This document shows, in pieces, positions 7,342 through 14,803 of a stretch of DNA of 37,421 nucleotides (the stretch's first letter is position 1; every line of letters starts with the position of its first letter). Position numbers and translations under genes: made by a program. Origin of the DNA: Bacteroidota bacterium (lineage in GTDB: Bacteria > Bacteroidota > Bacteroidia > Flavobacteriales > Flavobacteriaceae); assembly GCA_021793375.1 (NCBI GenBank), contig JAJYSY010000018.1, positions 1 through 37,421 on the forward strand, written 5' to 3'. The notes under the pieces were generated by a model. That model saw only the letters and a list, made by a program, of their open reading frames with translations, did no database searches and was not told the DNA's origin.

Positions 7342-8063
7342 CGCAATAGGTTTTTAAGGGTTTTGTTGTTCTTTTTTAATACTTCCTTTGGAAAAGGATT
7401 ATTGGTATTGATCAGGTCTTTCCATACACTTACACAATTTCCTTTAATTGGGCTTTGTCCTCCCAACAAATGACTGAAATACGAATTGAAAAAATAATGT
7501 TCCCAAGCTTGGGTGAATTCCTCGACCGAAGCCGAGTTTTTGATTTCGATATTCACCGTTCCCATACATACGCGACCGTCTGTATATACATTAAAAAAAG
7601 GCGCATAATATAGTGGCGTTTTTTCTGTCGGTCTTTTATTGTCGGAAAGTGCAAATACCATTAGATTTTTTTTACCTGCAAACCAAAGCATTGGGGGAAC
7701 GTGGGCTTTCCCGCTTGGAACGCCTAAATTGTCAACAAAATAAAGCTGCCTTTGTTGTGCTTTCGTGTACCATAGTACAGTGGCTTTTTTACTTGGATTG
7801 ATATGCAGAATAGTTGTAGGCAAAACTCCCTTAGGCTGTAAAAAAACCTTATCTCTTTCCTCATCGGTCTGCAAAGTTTTCGCCAAATTGCTTGCTTCTC
7901 TTTCGGTTAGTGGATGGGCATTGATAGGATTTCCGTTACTGTCCATATCAAAATGTTCTACATACGAATCTCTTTGCAATCCATCAGTTTCATAGAAAAC
8001 CAAAGCGGATTTCGGGTAATATAATTCTCCATAATCTGTGGTAATATCTCTTGAATTCTTCAT
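7338..8063 (-). CDS. PRTRC system protein B
   Basis: A 241-residue protein recognised as PRTRC protein B from its overall pattern: an N-terminal YPKSALVFYE strand, a central LWYTKAQQRQLYF segment, PPMLWFAGKKNLMVFAL, then an APFFNVYTDGRVCMGT block. Its biochemical function is not known. No transmembrane segment or signal peptide is seen. It overlaps its neighbours by four bases on each side, so it is translated within a tight operon between the unidentified middle protein and ThiF. PRTRC cassettes are carried by plasmids and integrative elements, and a role in maintenance or transfer is only inferred. Confidence 0.82.
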   Translation of the reverse strand: MKNSRDITTDYGELYYPKSALVFYETDGLQRDSYVEHFDMDSNGNPINAHPLTEREASNLAKTLQTDEERDKVFLQPKGVLPTTILHINPSKKATVLWYTKAQQRQLYFVDNLGVPSGKAHVPPMLWFAGKKNLMVFALSDNKRPTEKTPLYYAPFFNVYTDGRVCMGTVNIEIKNSASVEEFTQAWEHYFFNSYFSHLLGGQSPIKGNCVSVWKDLINTNNPFPKEVLKKNNKTLKNLLR

Positions 8064-9220
8064 CTTTTCTCTGTTTTATACTCATATAATAATCCTGTCA
8101 AATCGTTTAATACAGCAAATAATCGCTTTTCAAAATCTAAATTCATTGTTGTTATTTTCCGCCCGTCGAAGCATTTTTTGATTGACGGTTCTTCGATTTT
8201 ATCACATTCATTAAATTCATTGTTGATGCTTTCCACAAGGTTCTCATATAACCACCCTTTTGTATCAGCTACAAAAGCTATATATTTTTCCATTCCGATT
8301 ACTTCATCACAATATTCATAGGAATTCTGTTCGTATAGCCTGGCATTCCTAAAAATACTCATCGTAGGGTGTTCCTTAAAAAGTGCATAAGCATTTGAAG
8401 CTACTTTGAAACATGCCTTATCCAATGCATCTCGGACCTGAAATGAATTTATTCGCTTTTCAAAAGCTTTGAGATTAGCAAGATTATATAGTTTTTGTTC
8501 TATGAGGTTCCCAATACTTTCGGATTTTATAAATTCTCTTTTATAGCTTTTAATTTCTTGGGTTTCTTCTTCAAATTCTATCCATTCCTTGTGCATTTCA
8601 TATACCCAATACAGATAACTCTCTTCCTGCCTGTAATAGGGTATATTTACAATATGATAGAAGTAACTACATACGGATAAGAGTAGTTTTGCCGTAGACC
8701 TTCTCCTTTTGTTCCGCAACATTTTAAACAGCGGAATAATTGGAATGTAATACAGAGTGGTCTCGGTATCATAGCGCTCTGTACTTTCTATATAGGTTTT
8801 CTCTTCATTTGTTATCAATCGTACATCTTCCCAATTTTCAATAGTCTGTTTGAGTTTGTTTTTCAAATCCCACATTGCTAACGCAATATTATAGGGAAAA
8901 TAGAACTGCTGAGATTGCATCGGAACGATGTGATAATGATTGGCGAGAAGGGAAAGAGACTTATAAAAATCCCTTTCCGTTTTCTTACAAGTTTGTACCG
9001 ATTGTACCATTTTCAATTTAGGTAGAAATGTACACTTCAGAATACCATTGGTAGCATTGTAATCGGTACGGATTTTCGATTGTCTTTTTGCACCTCGTCT
9101 GCGTCTTTTGGTCTTTGCATCCATTGTGCAAACTCGCCCAACTGTCGGTGCAACTGTCGTTGTCTTTTCTGTTCGGGAACTGTTATCATTCCCGATATTA
9201 TTTTGTTTTGCATAGTTCAT
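8060..9220 (-). CDS. PRTRC-operon protein of unknown function (position of protein F)
   Basis: About 386 residues with no domain I recognise. The N-terminus is basic and disordered (a KRRRRGAKRQ patch) and may bind nucleic acid. The rest is rich in aromatic residues and predicted to be helical. It sits between PRTRC C and B, where protein F-like genes occur in other cassettes, but the sequence does not prove that identity. The frame is open to a TTG at 9241 that overlaps the C gene; the ATG at 9220 is preferred. It overlaps the B gene by four bases. Confidence 0.7.
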   Translation of the reverse strand: MNYAKQNNIGNDNSSRTEKTTTVAPTVGRVCTMDAKTKRRRRGAKRQSKIRTDYNATNGILKCTFLPKLKMVQSVQTCKKTERDFYKSLSLLANHYHIVPMQSQQFYFPYNIALAMWDLKNKLKQTIENWEDVRLITNEEKTYIESTERYDTETTLYYIPIIPLFKMLRNKRRRSTAKLLLSVCSYFYHIVNIPYYRQEESYLYWVYEMHKEWIEFEEETQEIKSYKREFIKSESIGNLIEQKLYNLANLKAFEKRINSFQVRDALDKACFKVASNAYALFKEHPTMSIFRNARLYEQNSYEYCDEVIGMEKYIAFVADTKGWLYENLVESINNEFNECDKIEEPSIKKCFDGRKITTMNLDFEKRLFAVLNDLTGLLYEYKTEKR

Positions 9221-9237
9221 AGTTTTTGATTTTTGGT

Positions 9238-9456
9238 TCAACCTTTAGTGCCCATTACGCTTTCAAACCTGTATTCGATAACATCGTCTTTTATTTTTGG
9301 GGATGATACTTTGGCGGTAGTCAAAATAGGATATATATTGGCGTAATAGTTCATTACGGCTTCTACGCTCCACCGTGCTTCAGGGTCGGTCAATCTAATT
9401 TCCTGTCCTTTATCTTGATGTATAAAAACTCTCGGTAATACTGTTGCTAATAACAT
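9238..9456 (-). CDS. PRTRC system protein C
   Basis: A small 72-residue protein matching PRTRC protein C: PRVFIHQDKGQEIRLTDP, then SVEAVMNYYANIYPILTTA, then DDVIEYRFESVMGTKG. The beta-rich start with LxDP and the YPxLTTA block are the features by which I recognise this family, which is sometimes likened to ubiquitin-like folds. If so, the C-terminal KG would be notable beside a ThiF adenylating enzyme, but that link is inference. It lies 18 bases downstream of protein E in the same leftward operon. Confidence 0.82.
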   Translation of the reverse strand: MLLATVLPRVFIHQDKGQEIRLTDPEARWSVEAVMNYYANIYPILTTAKVSSPKIKDDVIEYRFESVMGTKG

Positions 9457-9474
9457 AACTATTGATTTTTGGGA

Positions 9475-10080
9475 TTAATACTGTTTATCTTCTTCGCCTA
9501 CGTTATCTAAAGGATAATCGGCGGTCGTTTCTTTTGCCTTTGGCGTTTCAGTTTGGTTGTCAATGACGCCGAATAGGTTCGGCTCAAACTGTGCTGACAA
9601 TGTGGATTTACGTTTACGTATCTCGTCTGCTTTTTCGGGGAACTCTGTAGTTTGGGGTACTTTTATCCACGCTTCCCGAAATTTGCCCGCTTTCTCCAAT
9701 TCATCCACTTTTGCCATACCATCTTTGTACTTCTTGTCTTTGGCTTGCTTTTCTTTTTTAGCTTTCTCGGCTTTTGCTTTTTCCATTGCCGATTGCTTTT
9801 TGACTTCTTCCATCTGTTTCAGGAACTTCTCCATATCCACCATTACACCCGAAATGGATTGTATTGGAGTTTTTATCTGCTCAAAAAATTCTTTGTCAAA
9901 CTCCTGAGGAGTAGCATTAAAAGTCAAAGGGGGAATGAGGTTTTTAGCACTATCTCCGCATTGCTCATTGTTGAGCAATACTGTTACGATAAGGTTGTTA
10001 TTCTCTCCTTTGGAGATATTCAGTTGCATTACTCCAGTAAAGTCCAACTGTGCTATCTGATTAAAAAAATTTGTATCCAT
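9475..10080 (-). CDS. PRTRC system protein E
   Basis: A 201-residue protein recognised as PRTRC protein E. The N-terminal domain (1 to about 95) contains MQLNISKGENNNLIVTVLL and TATPQEFD-type segments. The middle (about 105-135) is a highly charged Lys/Glu/Ala coiled coil, and the acidic tail is disordered. Function is unknown; the layout suggests a structural or DNA-partner subunit. Its start overlaps the end of the small upstream gene by 20 bases, consistent with operon expression. Confidence 0.82.
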   Translation of the reverse strand: MDTNFFNQIAQLDFTGVMQLNISKGENNNLIVTVLLNNEQCGDSAKNLIPPLTFNATPQEFDKEFFEQIKTPIQSISGVMVDMEKFLKQMEEVKKQSAMEKAKAEKAKKEKQAKDKKYKDGMAKVDELEKAGKFREAWIKVPQTTEFPEKADEIRKRKSTLSAQFEPNLFGVIDNQTETPKAKETTADYPLDNVGEEDKQY

Positions 10081-10285
10081 TGCTGTGAAGTTTTTGTGTT
10101 GTTATTTGAAATTTAATTGCTGTTAGTTTTTTATACATATCCGTCCAATAGGCTTTTTTCCTTTTGTCGAATTCGGTGGAACTTTCATTCTTGTGTCTAT
10201 ATTCTTTGAATTCTGCCGTTATTTTTATGGCTTTGTCAAGGTCTGTGATTTCGATTGGGCATCCGTTTAAATCAGTGATGTGCAT
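10061..10285 (-). CDS. Small conserved element protein of unknown function
   Basis: A 74-residue protein starting MHITDLNGCPIEITDLDKAI, with a lysine-rich helical C-terminal half. I do not recognise a domain. Similar small proteins precede PRTRC E in Bacteroidota elements, as far as I can recall. The gene is supported by its tight position in the operon (14 bases after the upstream gene, overlapping PRTRC E) and by its consistent codon use. No function is proposed. Confidence 0.6.
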   Translation of the reverse strand: MHITDLNGCPIEITDLDKAIKITAEFKEYRHKNESSTEFDKRKKAYWTDMYKKLTAIKFQITTQKLHSNGYKFF

Positions 10286-10298
10286 TAGTTTTTCGGTT

Positions 10299-10637
10299 TT
10301 AATAAGTGATTTCTGCTATTTTGTCAATCCTGCCGTGAATGAAACTGCGCAAGCTTGTTTTATCAGGGGCATTATATTCCTGCCAACTGCCGTACTGTTT
10401 CACTACATAGGTTTTTAAAATATCCTCGAATCCAAACCGATATCCCCTTAAGGGTACTGCACTTCTAAAAAATGAATTTCGGTTTACTGCTTCTGCAAGC
10501 CAATTTTTCTCGGCTCGGCTCAATTTCTTGCCTTGGTTCAGCTTTTCCCTTAGTTGATAAACCTTTGAGGTTTTCAGTGTTTTCAATTCAGGTACTTCGT
10601 GGCTAACAAATTTTGTGGCTATTACTGCTGTTTTCAT
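10299..10637 (-). CDS. PRTRC-associated protein of unknown function
   Basis: A 112-residue cytoplasmic protein, mostly helical and basic, with RGYRFGFEDILKTYVVKQYG as the most distinctive segment. No signal peptide or metal motif is seen. It belongs to the leftward run ssb, this gene, small protein, PRTRC E-C-x-B-ThiF. The FEDILKTYVVKQYGSWQEY segment looks conserved enough to make this a real gene, but I cannot assign a role. DNA binding is possible from the charge distribution. Confidence 0.62.
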   Translation of the reverse strand: MKTAVIATKFVSHEVPELKTLKTSKVYQLREKLNQGKKLSRAEKNWLAEAVNRNSFFRSAVPLRGYRFGFEDILKTYVVKQYGSWQEYNAPDKTSLRSFIHGRIDKIAEITY

Positions 10638-10719
10638 TGTTGAAAAGTTTTAATTATGATTTGCTTTAATTTTAAGCTACCATCTTAAAATGGATGGTAG
10701 CCTGATGATGGTCATGCGG

Positions 10720-11109
10720 TTAAAATGGAAGGTCATTTTCCACATCTTGTTCTACCATACGGTTTTCTACCCGTTCAGTTATTTGTACGTTTTTGGTCTT
10801 TCTGCCTCCGCCGTGTAATTTAATTTGGGAGGTATGAAAATTTAACCCTGCTTTAGGTTCTCCATCTGCCCCAAGCCAAGCTCTTGCGCTCACTCGCCCT
10901 ATGAGTTCCACCAAAGTACCTTTCACTAAAAAGTTGGCTACTTTGGACGAAATCCAATAGGAGCAGTTGAAATAAGCTGTTTGCTCGATACGTTCGCCTT
11001 GCTTGTTTCTGTAACTGTCATTCACCGCTACTGAAAAATTCACTACCTTTCTGTTATCGTCAAAGGTTTTTACGGTGGCATCTCTTGTTAGTCTTCCTGT
11101 AATGTTCAT
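10720..11109 (-). CDS. ssb: Single-stranded DNA-binding protein
   Basis: An OB-fold SSB of about 129 residues: MNITGRLTRDATVK at the start, then VVNFSVAVNDSYRN, YFNCSYWI and GTLVELIGRVSARAW, the usual order of SSB strands. The C-terminus ends VENDLPF, an acidic tip with terminal Pro-Phe that matches the SSB partner-binding tail. The frame is open eight codons further to 11133, but the ATG at 11109 gives the normal SSB start. Element-borne SSBs commonly coat transferred or replicating single strands. It is the first gene of the leftward run towards PRTRC, and the structured non-coding region lies just upstream. Confidence 0.85.
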   Translation of the reverse strand: MNITGRLTRDATVKTFDDNRKVVNFSVAVNDSYRNKQGERIEQTAYFNCSYWISSKVANFLVKGTLVELIGRVSARAWLGADGEPKAGLNFHTSQIKLHGGGRKTKNVQITERVENRMVEQDVENDLPF

Positions 11110-11238
11110 AATTTTGATTTTAAAGTTTAACATTTGTTAGGTTTGCTTTTTCCGTCCTGCTTTGCTTTTCACCGCTCCGCTTCGCTTCGCAAATTTTTTT
11201 CCAAAACAAAAACCGGAAAAAAGAAAGCAGCAACACCA

Positions 11239-11359
11239 AGCGGGCGTAGCGGAAAAACCAAAAGGAAACGGAATAAGTCCCAACGGGTGGGTTTGAGAGG
11301 CACGAACAAAGCCATTATGCCGTAGTCTTTTGGTTGGCCTTGTGCGGAGGTCGCCCGCT
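11239..11359. other. Folded non-coding segment upstream of ssb
   Basis: Nested complementary arms are AGCGGGCG (11239-11246) with CGCCCGCT (11352-11359), and AACCAAAAG (11256-11264) with CTTTTGGTT (11327-11335). They enclose about 60 bases, visibly richer in G+C than the flanks. No gene is convincing here. It could be a structured RNA, an origin or a recombination site. The 11110-11238 stretch to its right in ssb direction shows no further feature. Confidence 0.45.
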
Positions 11360-11427
11360 ATACCTTAGCTGCCTTTTTATCGGTTGATTTGGAAAATACT
11401 TTCTAATAAACTTTCCATATAAATGAA

Positions 11428-11584
11428 GCAGGTTATGGTAACCTGCGACAGAGAGTTGAAAATCCGGCAATGCGGTTGAAGTAGCGGGCGTGTTAGGATT
11501 TTCAATTTTCTGTCTAAAAAGTAGCTATGAGCTCTTTTACTGCAACGACCAAAGGGAGAAAGGTAAATGTGCTTTGGATACAAA
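11428..11584. repeat. Tandem structured unit 1
   Basis: The first of two ~172-bp units. A 7-bp hairpin, GCAGGTT-ATGGT-AACCTGC (11428-11446), is followed at once by a 19-bp stem (11447-11465 with 11496-11514, two G-U wobbles on the plus strand) enclosing a 30-base loop. A 64-base tail (11521-11584) then matches unit 2 at 61 of 64 positions. The combination of a constant hairpin, a variable stem-loop and a constant tail suggests a structured RNA or a folded single-stranded DNA site. Confidence 0.65.
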
Positions 11585-11599
11585 AAACCAATCGATATA

Positions 11600-11755
11600 G
11601 CAGGTTATGGAAACCTGCAACAGAGATTTGAACAACGCAGTATCAATAGCCGATGAGAATGTGCTGCATTGTTCAATTTTCTGTTCAAAGTGTAGCCATT
11701 AGCTCTTTTACTGCAACGACCAAAGGGAGAAAAGTAAATGTGCTTTGGATACAAA
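11600..11755. repeat. Tandem structured unit 2
   Basis: Same organisation as unit 1, 172 bases downstream. Hairpin GCAGGTT-ATGGA-AACCTGC (11600-11618), a 22-bp stem (11619-11640 with 11664-11685, two mismatches) around a 23-base loop, and the constant tail at 11692-11755. The upper half of the stem differs in sequence from unit 1 while pairing is kept, which argues that the fold itself is selected. Confidence 0.65.
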
Positions 11756-11771
11756 GATCTAAACGTAAAAA

Positions 11772-11792
11772 AAGCAGGAGATTATCCTGCTT
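11772..11792 (-). terminator. Rho-independent terminator of the integrase gene
   Basis: AAGCAGGA (11772-11779) and TCCTGCTT (11785-11792) form an 8-bp stem with a 5-base loop. On the minus strand it is followed by seven Ts. It lies 32 bases beyond the integrase stop codon, so the tandem units to the left are outside the int transcript. Confidence 0.75.
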
Positions 11793-11824
11793 GCTTATAG
11801 TATATTCAAATAACTAACTATAAA

Positions 11825-13081
11825 TTAATTTTTTGTAGCTTCTTCAAATATGGCTTCCATTTCCCTAAATTTATGAGTTACTGCATCCATGTCTTTACTG
11901 ATTTTCTGACTGGTGATTTTAGCATAAATTTGAGTTGTGGCAATGTTTTTATGTCCCATCATTTTGCTTAAACTTTCCAACGGAATACCTTCAGTTAAAA
12001 ACATCGTTCCAAAGGTGTGTCTTGCTGTGTGGAAGGTTATTTTTTGTTCTGTAATAATCTCAGCGTTTTCTATTAATATTTTAATGTGATTGTTACAGGT
12101 ATTATTTGTAGGAACTGGAAATATAAATTTAGTTCGAGTCGTACCCTTGTACTTTTCAATAATACCCTTGGGAATATTCATTAATCTAACATTCGAGGCA
12201 ACATCCGATTTTTGTCTCCGACTGATAATCCATTGGTGTCCATCGAAGAAAGTCTGTATATTTCTTTCTGTGAGATTCTTTATGTCTATGTAGGAAAGCC
12301 CGGTAAAACAGCTAAAAATAAATATGTCCTTTACAAGTTCATATCTTTTATGCGGAACCGGTGTTCGCATTAATTTCTCCACATCTTCTTTAAGCATATA
12401 ACCACGATCTACCTCCTTCATACTAATCTCGTAGTGTTCGAACGGATTTTGACGTATAAGCCCATTTTTTACCGCCAATGTCACTAATCTTAAAATTGGC
12501 ATTGTATAAACCCAAACAGTATTATGAGCACATTGTTGATCATATCTTAAATAAAAGTCGAATTCACGTATAAAATCAGAAGTCAACTCTCTAAAAGCAA
12601 TGTCTTTTCTGTGATATCGTTGATTTATAAAATTGGAAAGATGATCAAATACAGTAATATATTTATAGAGCGTACTTTCTGAACGCTGTCCATTGGCTAC
12701 CAGTTTTTCAAATTCATTATTGTGGTTTTTATAAATTTTCAACAAAGCATCCTCCATCACACCAACCCCCAAAAAAGATAACTTTACTTTCTGTGCAGTA
12801 GCAAATCCTTCGTCTTTCATCATATCGTTATAGATGATATTGATGCGACTTCGAATACTATCCAATTTTTGATTAATACTTATAGCCTTGGCGCTTTTTC
12901 CGGTAACCCGACTGAATTTTAAATCCCATTTGTTCGGATTTATTTCTAGTTTTGTTCCAAAGGCCCTTCGCTTGCCATCAATAGTAATGCGCGCCATAAT
13001 TGCGACATTTCCATTTTTTTTAGGCTCATTTTTCTTAAGGTAAAAAAGTAGTTTGAATGTAGATCTTTTTGTCTGTTTCAT
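11825..13081 (-). CDS. int: IntDOT-like tyrosine recombinase (integrase)
   Basis: A 418-residue site-specific recombinase that would integrate and excise the element. An N-terminal arm-binding domain (about 8-95) is followed by a SAM-like core-binding domain (about 110-205) and the catalytic domain. Visible catalytic residues are K291, H351 and R354 in HTARHTFG, H377 in GHKN, and nucleophile Y386. The first catalytic Arg position holds S263 (CFTGLSYID). The same Arg-to-Ser change is known for IntDOT of CTnDOT, which tolerates mismatched overlap regions. The gene ends in a terminator and points away from the chromosome junction, as expected if the att site lies just upstream of its start. Confidence 0.9.
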   Translation of the reverse strand: MKQTKRSTFKLLFYLKKNEPKKNGNVAIMARITIDGKRRAFGTKLEINPNKWDLKFSRVTGKSAKAISINQKLDSIRSRINIIYNDMMKDEGFATAQKVKLSFLGVGVMEDALLKIYKNHNNEFEKLVANGQRSESTLYKYITVFDHLSNFINQRYHRKDIAFRELTSDFIREFDFYLRYDQQCAHNTVWVYTMPILRLVTLAVKNGLIRQNPFEHYEISMKEVDRGYMLKEDVEKLMRTPVPHKRYELVKDIFIFSCFTGLSYIDIKNLTERNIQTFFDGHQWIISRRQKSDVASNVRLMNIPKGIIEKYKGTTRTKFIFPVPTNNTCNNHIKILIENAEIITEQKITFHTARHTFGTMFLTEGIPLESLSKMMGHKNIATTQIYAKITSQKISKDMDAVTHKFREMEAIFEEATKN

Positions 13082-13221
13082 AACTCAAATCTTTAATAGT
13101 TAAAATTAAATTACATTGAGTTACAAGGCACTATGAAAAAAAGCGCAAAACACTGAAATATAAAACGCTATATAAATAATCCTATATTTAGAATAGGTAA
13201 CCATTTAGGAACCTAACTCAA
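13081..13221. repeat. Three copies of TAACTCAA upstream of int
   Basis: The octamer TAACTCAA occurs at 13081-13088 and 13214-13221, and in inverted orientation (TTGAGTTA) at 13116-13123. The spacing and position between int and the presumed junction fit integrase or excisionase arm-type binding sites. A TAGGT/ACCTA inverted repeat lies next to the third copy. Confidence 0.4.
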
Positions 13222-13314
13222 TCATATAAGGAACAAAACCTATAAGACACCGACTTCAAATTTTAGACTACGGTTTTTGAAAGCATTGTTTATAAAGGGT
13301 TTTAACCAATTTGC

Positions 13315-13324
13315 TTACTTTTGC
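13315..13324. other. Candidate attachment-site core / element-chromosome junction
   Basis: TTACTTTTGC differs at one base from GTANNTTTGC, the conserved sequence at CTnDOT attachment sites. It lies about 235 bases upstream of int and 100 before the first chromosomal gene. It also contains TACTTTTG, a TAnnTTTG-type -7 box that could serve the BI-1 gene. The other junction is outside the window, so no direct repeat can be checked. Confidence 0.35.
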
Positions 13325-13425
13325 TTTTTACTTATTATTTTTTCGTAAAAAAATCAAAAACCTGTTAAATAAGAACAGTCATAAAATTAGAATATATATT
13401 TTTAGCTTTTTAAAAAAAATAAACA

Positions 13426-14154
13426 ATGGAATTTAAACCTTTTTATGATGAAGAAAGAAATGCGGTTTCTACGCATTCAGAAGATATGGAAGTAGCACAA
13501 GCCAATTATATTTCTAAAGTTTATATTTGGATGGCTTTAGCACTTTCTGTTACCGGATTATGTGCACATTATATAGCTTCTACACCGTCATTAGTCAACG
13601 CTATTGTTGGAAATCAAATCTTGTTTTTTGGATTGATTATAGGAGAATTGGCTTTGGTAGTTTATCTTTCTGCGCGGATCAATAAAATTTCTTCAGAAAC
13701 AGCAGTAATCATGTTTTTGATTTATTCTTTATTGAATGGCGCCACTTTATCAGTGATATTTTTGGTTTATACCGCTGCTTCAATTTCTACCACATTTTTT
13801 ATTACAGCAGGAACCTTTATCGTGATGAGTGCTTATGGTTATTTCACCAAAACAGATCTTACAAAATTCGGAAAGATTTTTATGATGCTGTTGATTGGAG
13901 TTATCATTGCTTCTGTGGTGAATTTCTTCTTAAAAAATGAAACTTTATATTGGATTGTTTCTTATGTAGGAGTAGCTGTTTTTGTAGGATTAATTGCTTA
14001 TGACACGCAAAAAATCAAAAGATATTTTGATGAAGCACAAGGAGATGAAGAAGTAATTAAGAAAATCTCTATCATGGGAGCATTAACACTTTATCTGGAT
14101 TTCATCAACTTGTTTTTATTTTTGCTTAGATTTTTTGGAGGAAGAAGAGACTAA
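13426..14154 (+). CDS. Bax inhibitor-1 / YccA family membrane protein
   Basis: A 242-residue inner-membrane protein with about seven hydrophobic segments, starting after a cytoplasmic N-terminus of about 28 residues. The family signatures are IAYDTQKIKRYF near 190 and LTLYLDFINLFLFLLRFFG near the C-terminus. Bacterial BI-1/YccA/YbhL proteins act as membrane calcium-leak or protease-modulating proteins; the substrate here is unknown. It is the first chromosomal gene to the right of the element and looks intact, with a 95-base AT-rich leader after a possible TACTTTTG box. Confidence 0.9.
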   Translation: MEFKPFYDEERNAVSTHSEDMEVAQANYISKVYIWMALALSVTGLCAHYIASTPSLVNAIVGNQILFFGLIIGELALVVYLSARINKISSETAVIMFLIYSLLNGATLSVIFLVYTAASISTTFFITAGTFIVMSAYGYFTKTDLTKFGKIFMMLLIGVIIASVVNFFLKNETLYWIVSYVGVAVFVGLIAYDTQKIKRYFDEAQGDEEVIKKISIMGALTLYLDFINLFLFLLRFFGGRRD

Positions 14155-14287
14155 AAATAAAATCAACATAACTTTGTTATAAAAAAATAAACCTTAACTC
14201 TATAAGAAAGAGTAAATTAAGACTTGCCTAACATCAATCAGGAATTGATTTTTGTAGTTTTAAAGTAAAATCAAATCACTTTAAGCT

Positions 14288-14734
14288 ATGAAAAAGTATC
14301 AGATTTCCATAAAATTCGGTGTGTTGACAGCAATAATTTTAATTATTTATTTTGTAGTATTAGGATTATTAGGCGTAAATTCTAATCCGTTTTACAGCTT
14401 TATGAATGCGCTTATTACAACTTCAGGATTAGCCTTAGCTATTCGAGAGTTAGAACAAAAATCTACAGAAAGAATTAATTACAGACAAGGTTTTGAAGTT
14501 AGTTTTTTTACAGGAATTATCGCTACGATTCTATTTTCAATATTCTTCATTACCTATTATGTATATGTTCCCGGTTTTTCAGATGAATTGCTTAAAAATA
14601 TAGGAAAATATGCCAATACCGGAGGTATTTTTATCACAGTAGCCACAATGGGAGCTTTAACTTCTTTAGTGGTTTCTTTTGCTTTAATGCAATTGCATAA
14701 AAATAAATTATATAAAAAACAAAAGCATCGATAG
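14288..14734 (+). CDS. DUF4199 family membrane protein
   Basis: A 148-residue membrane protein with four hydrophobic segments (about 10-30, 37-50, 72-95 and 110-132). It contains the REL and YRQGFEVSFFTGIIATI features typical of DUF4199, a Bacteroidota family of unknown function. It follows the BI-1 gene after 133 bases in the same direction but probably has its own promoter. A hairpin, GATAGAA/TTCTATC (14730-14748), overlaps the stop codon; it lacks a T run and may only weakly terminate. Confidence 0.8.
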   Translation: MKKYQISIKFGVLTAIILIIYFVVLGLLGVNSNPFYSFMNALITTSGLALAIRELEQKSTERINYRQGFEVSFFTGIIATILFSIFFITYYVYVPGFSDELLKNIGKYANTGGIFITVATMGALTSLVVSFALMQLHKNKLYKKQKHR

Positions 14735-14803
14735 AAGAGTTTTCTATCAATACTTTATTTTAAAATTACAGTATTTCTTAATTTAAGTCAGATTTTATTT
14801 TGG

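Noticed and set aside
11377..11583. Minus-strand 68-residue open frame over tandem unit 1
   Set aside because: It consists of the translated stem-loop and constant tail, has no protein features and is not matched by an open frame in unit 2.
11428..11755. CRISPR-like array from two constant blocks with variable inserts
   Set aside because: Only two units with a ~172-base period, long constant parts and self-paired inserts; no cas genes are near. CRISPR repeats are short and spacers do not form stems with themselves.
11527..11755. Short coding frame through the constant tail (MSSFTATTKGRK and so on)
   Set aside because: One of three differences between the tails is synonymous, but the second unit lacks the ATG and the frame runs into the hairpins. 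The fold explains the conservation better.
13190..13330. A tRNA gene or tRNA fragment as integration target
   Set aside because: No acceptor stem, T-loop or CCA-like end could be recognised in the region.
14161..14220. Terminator between the BI-1 and DUF4199 genes
   Set aside because: Only short AT-rich arms (ATAAC/GTTAT and ACTCT/AGAGT) with no T run after them.
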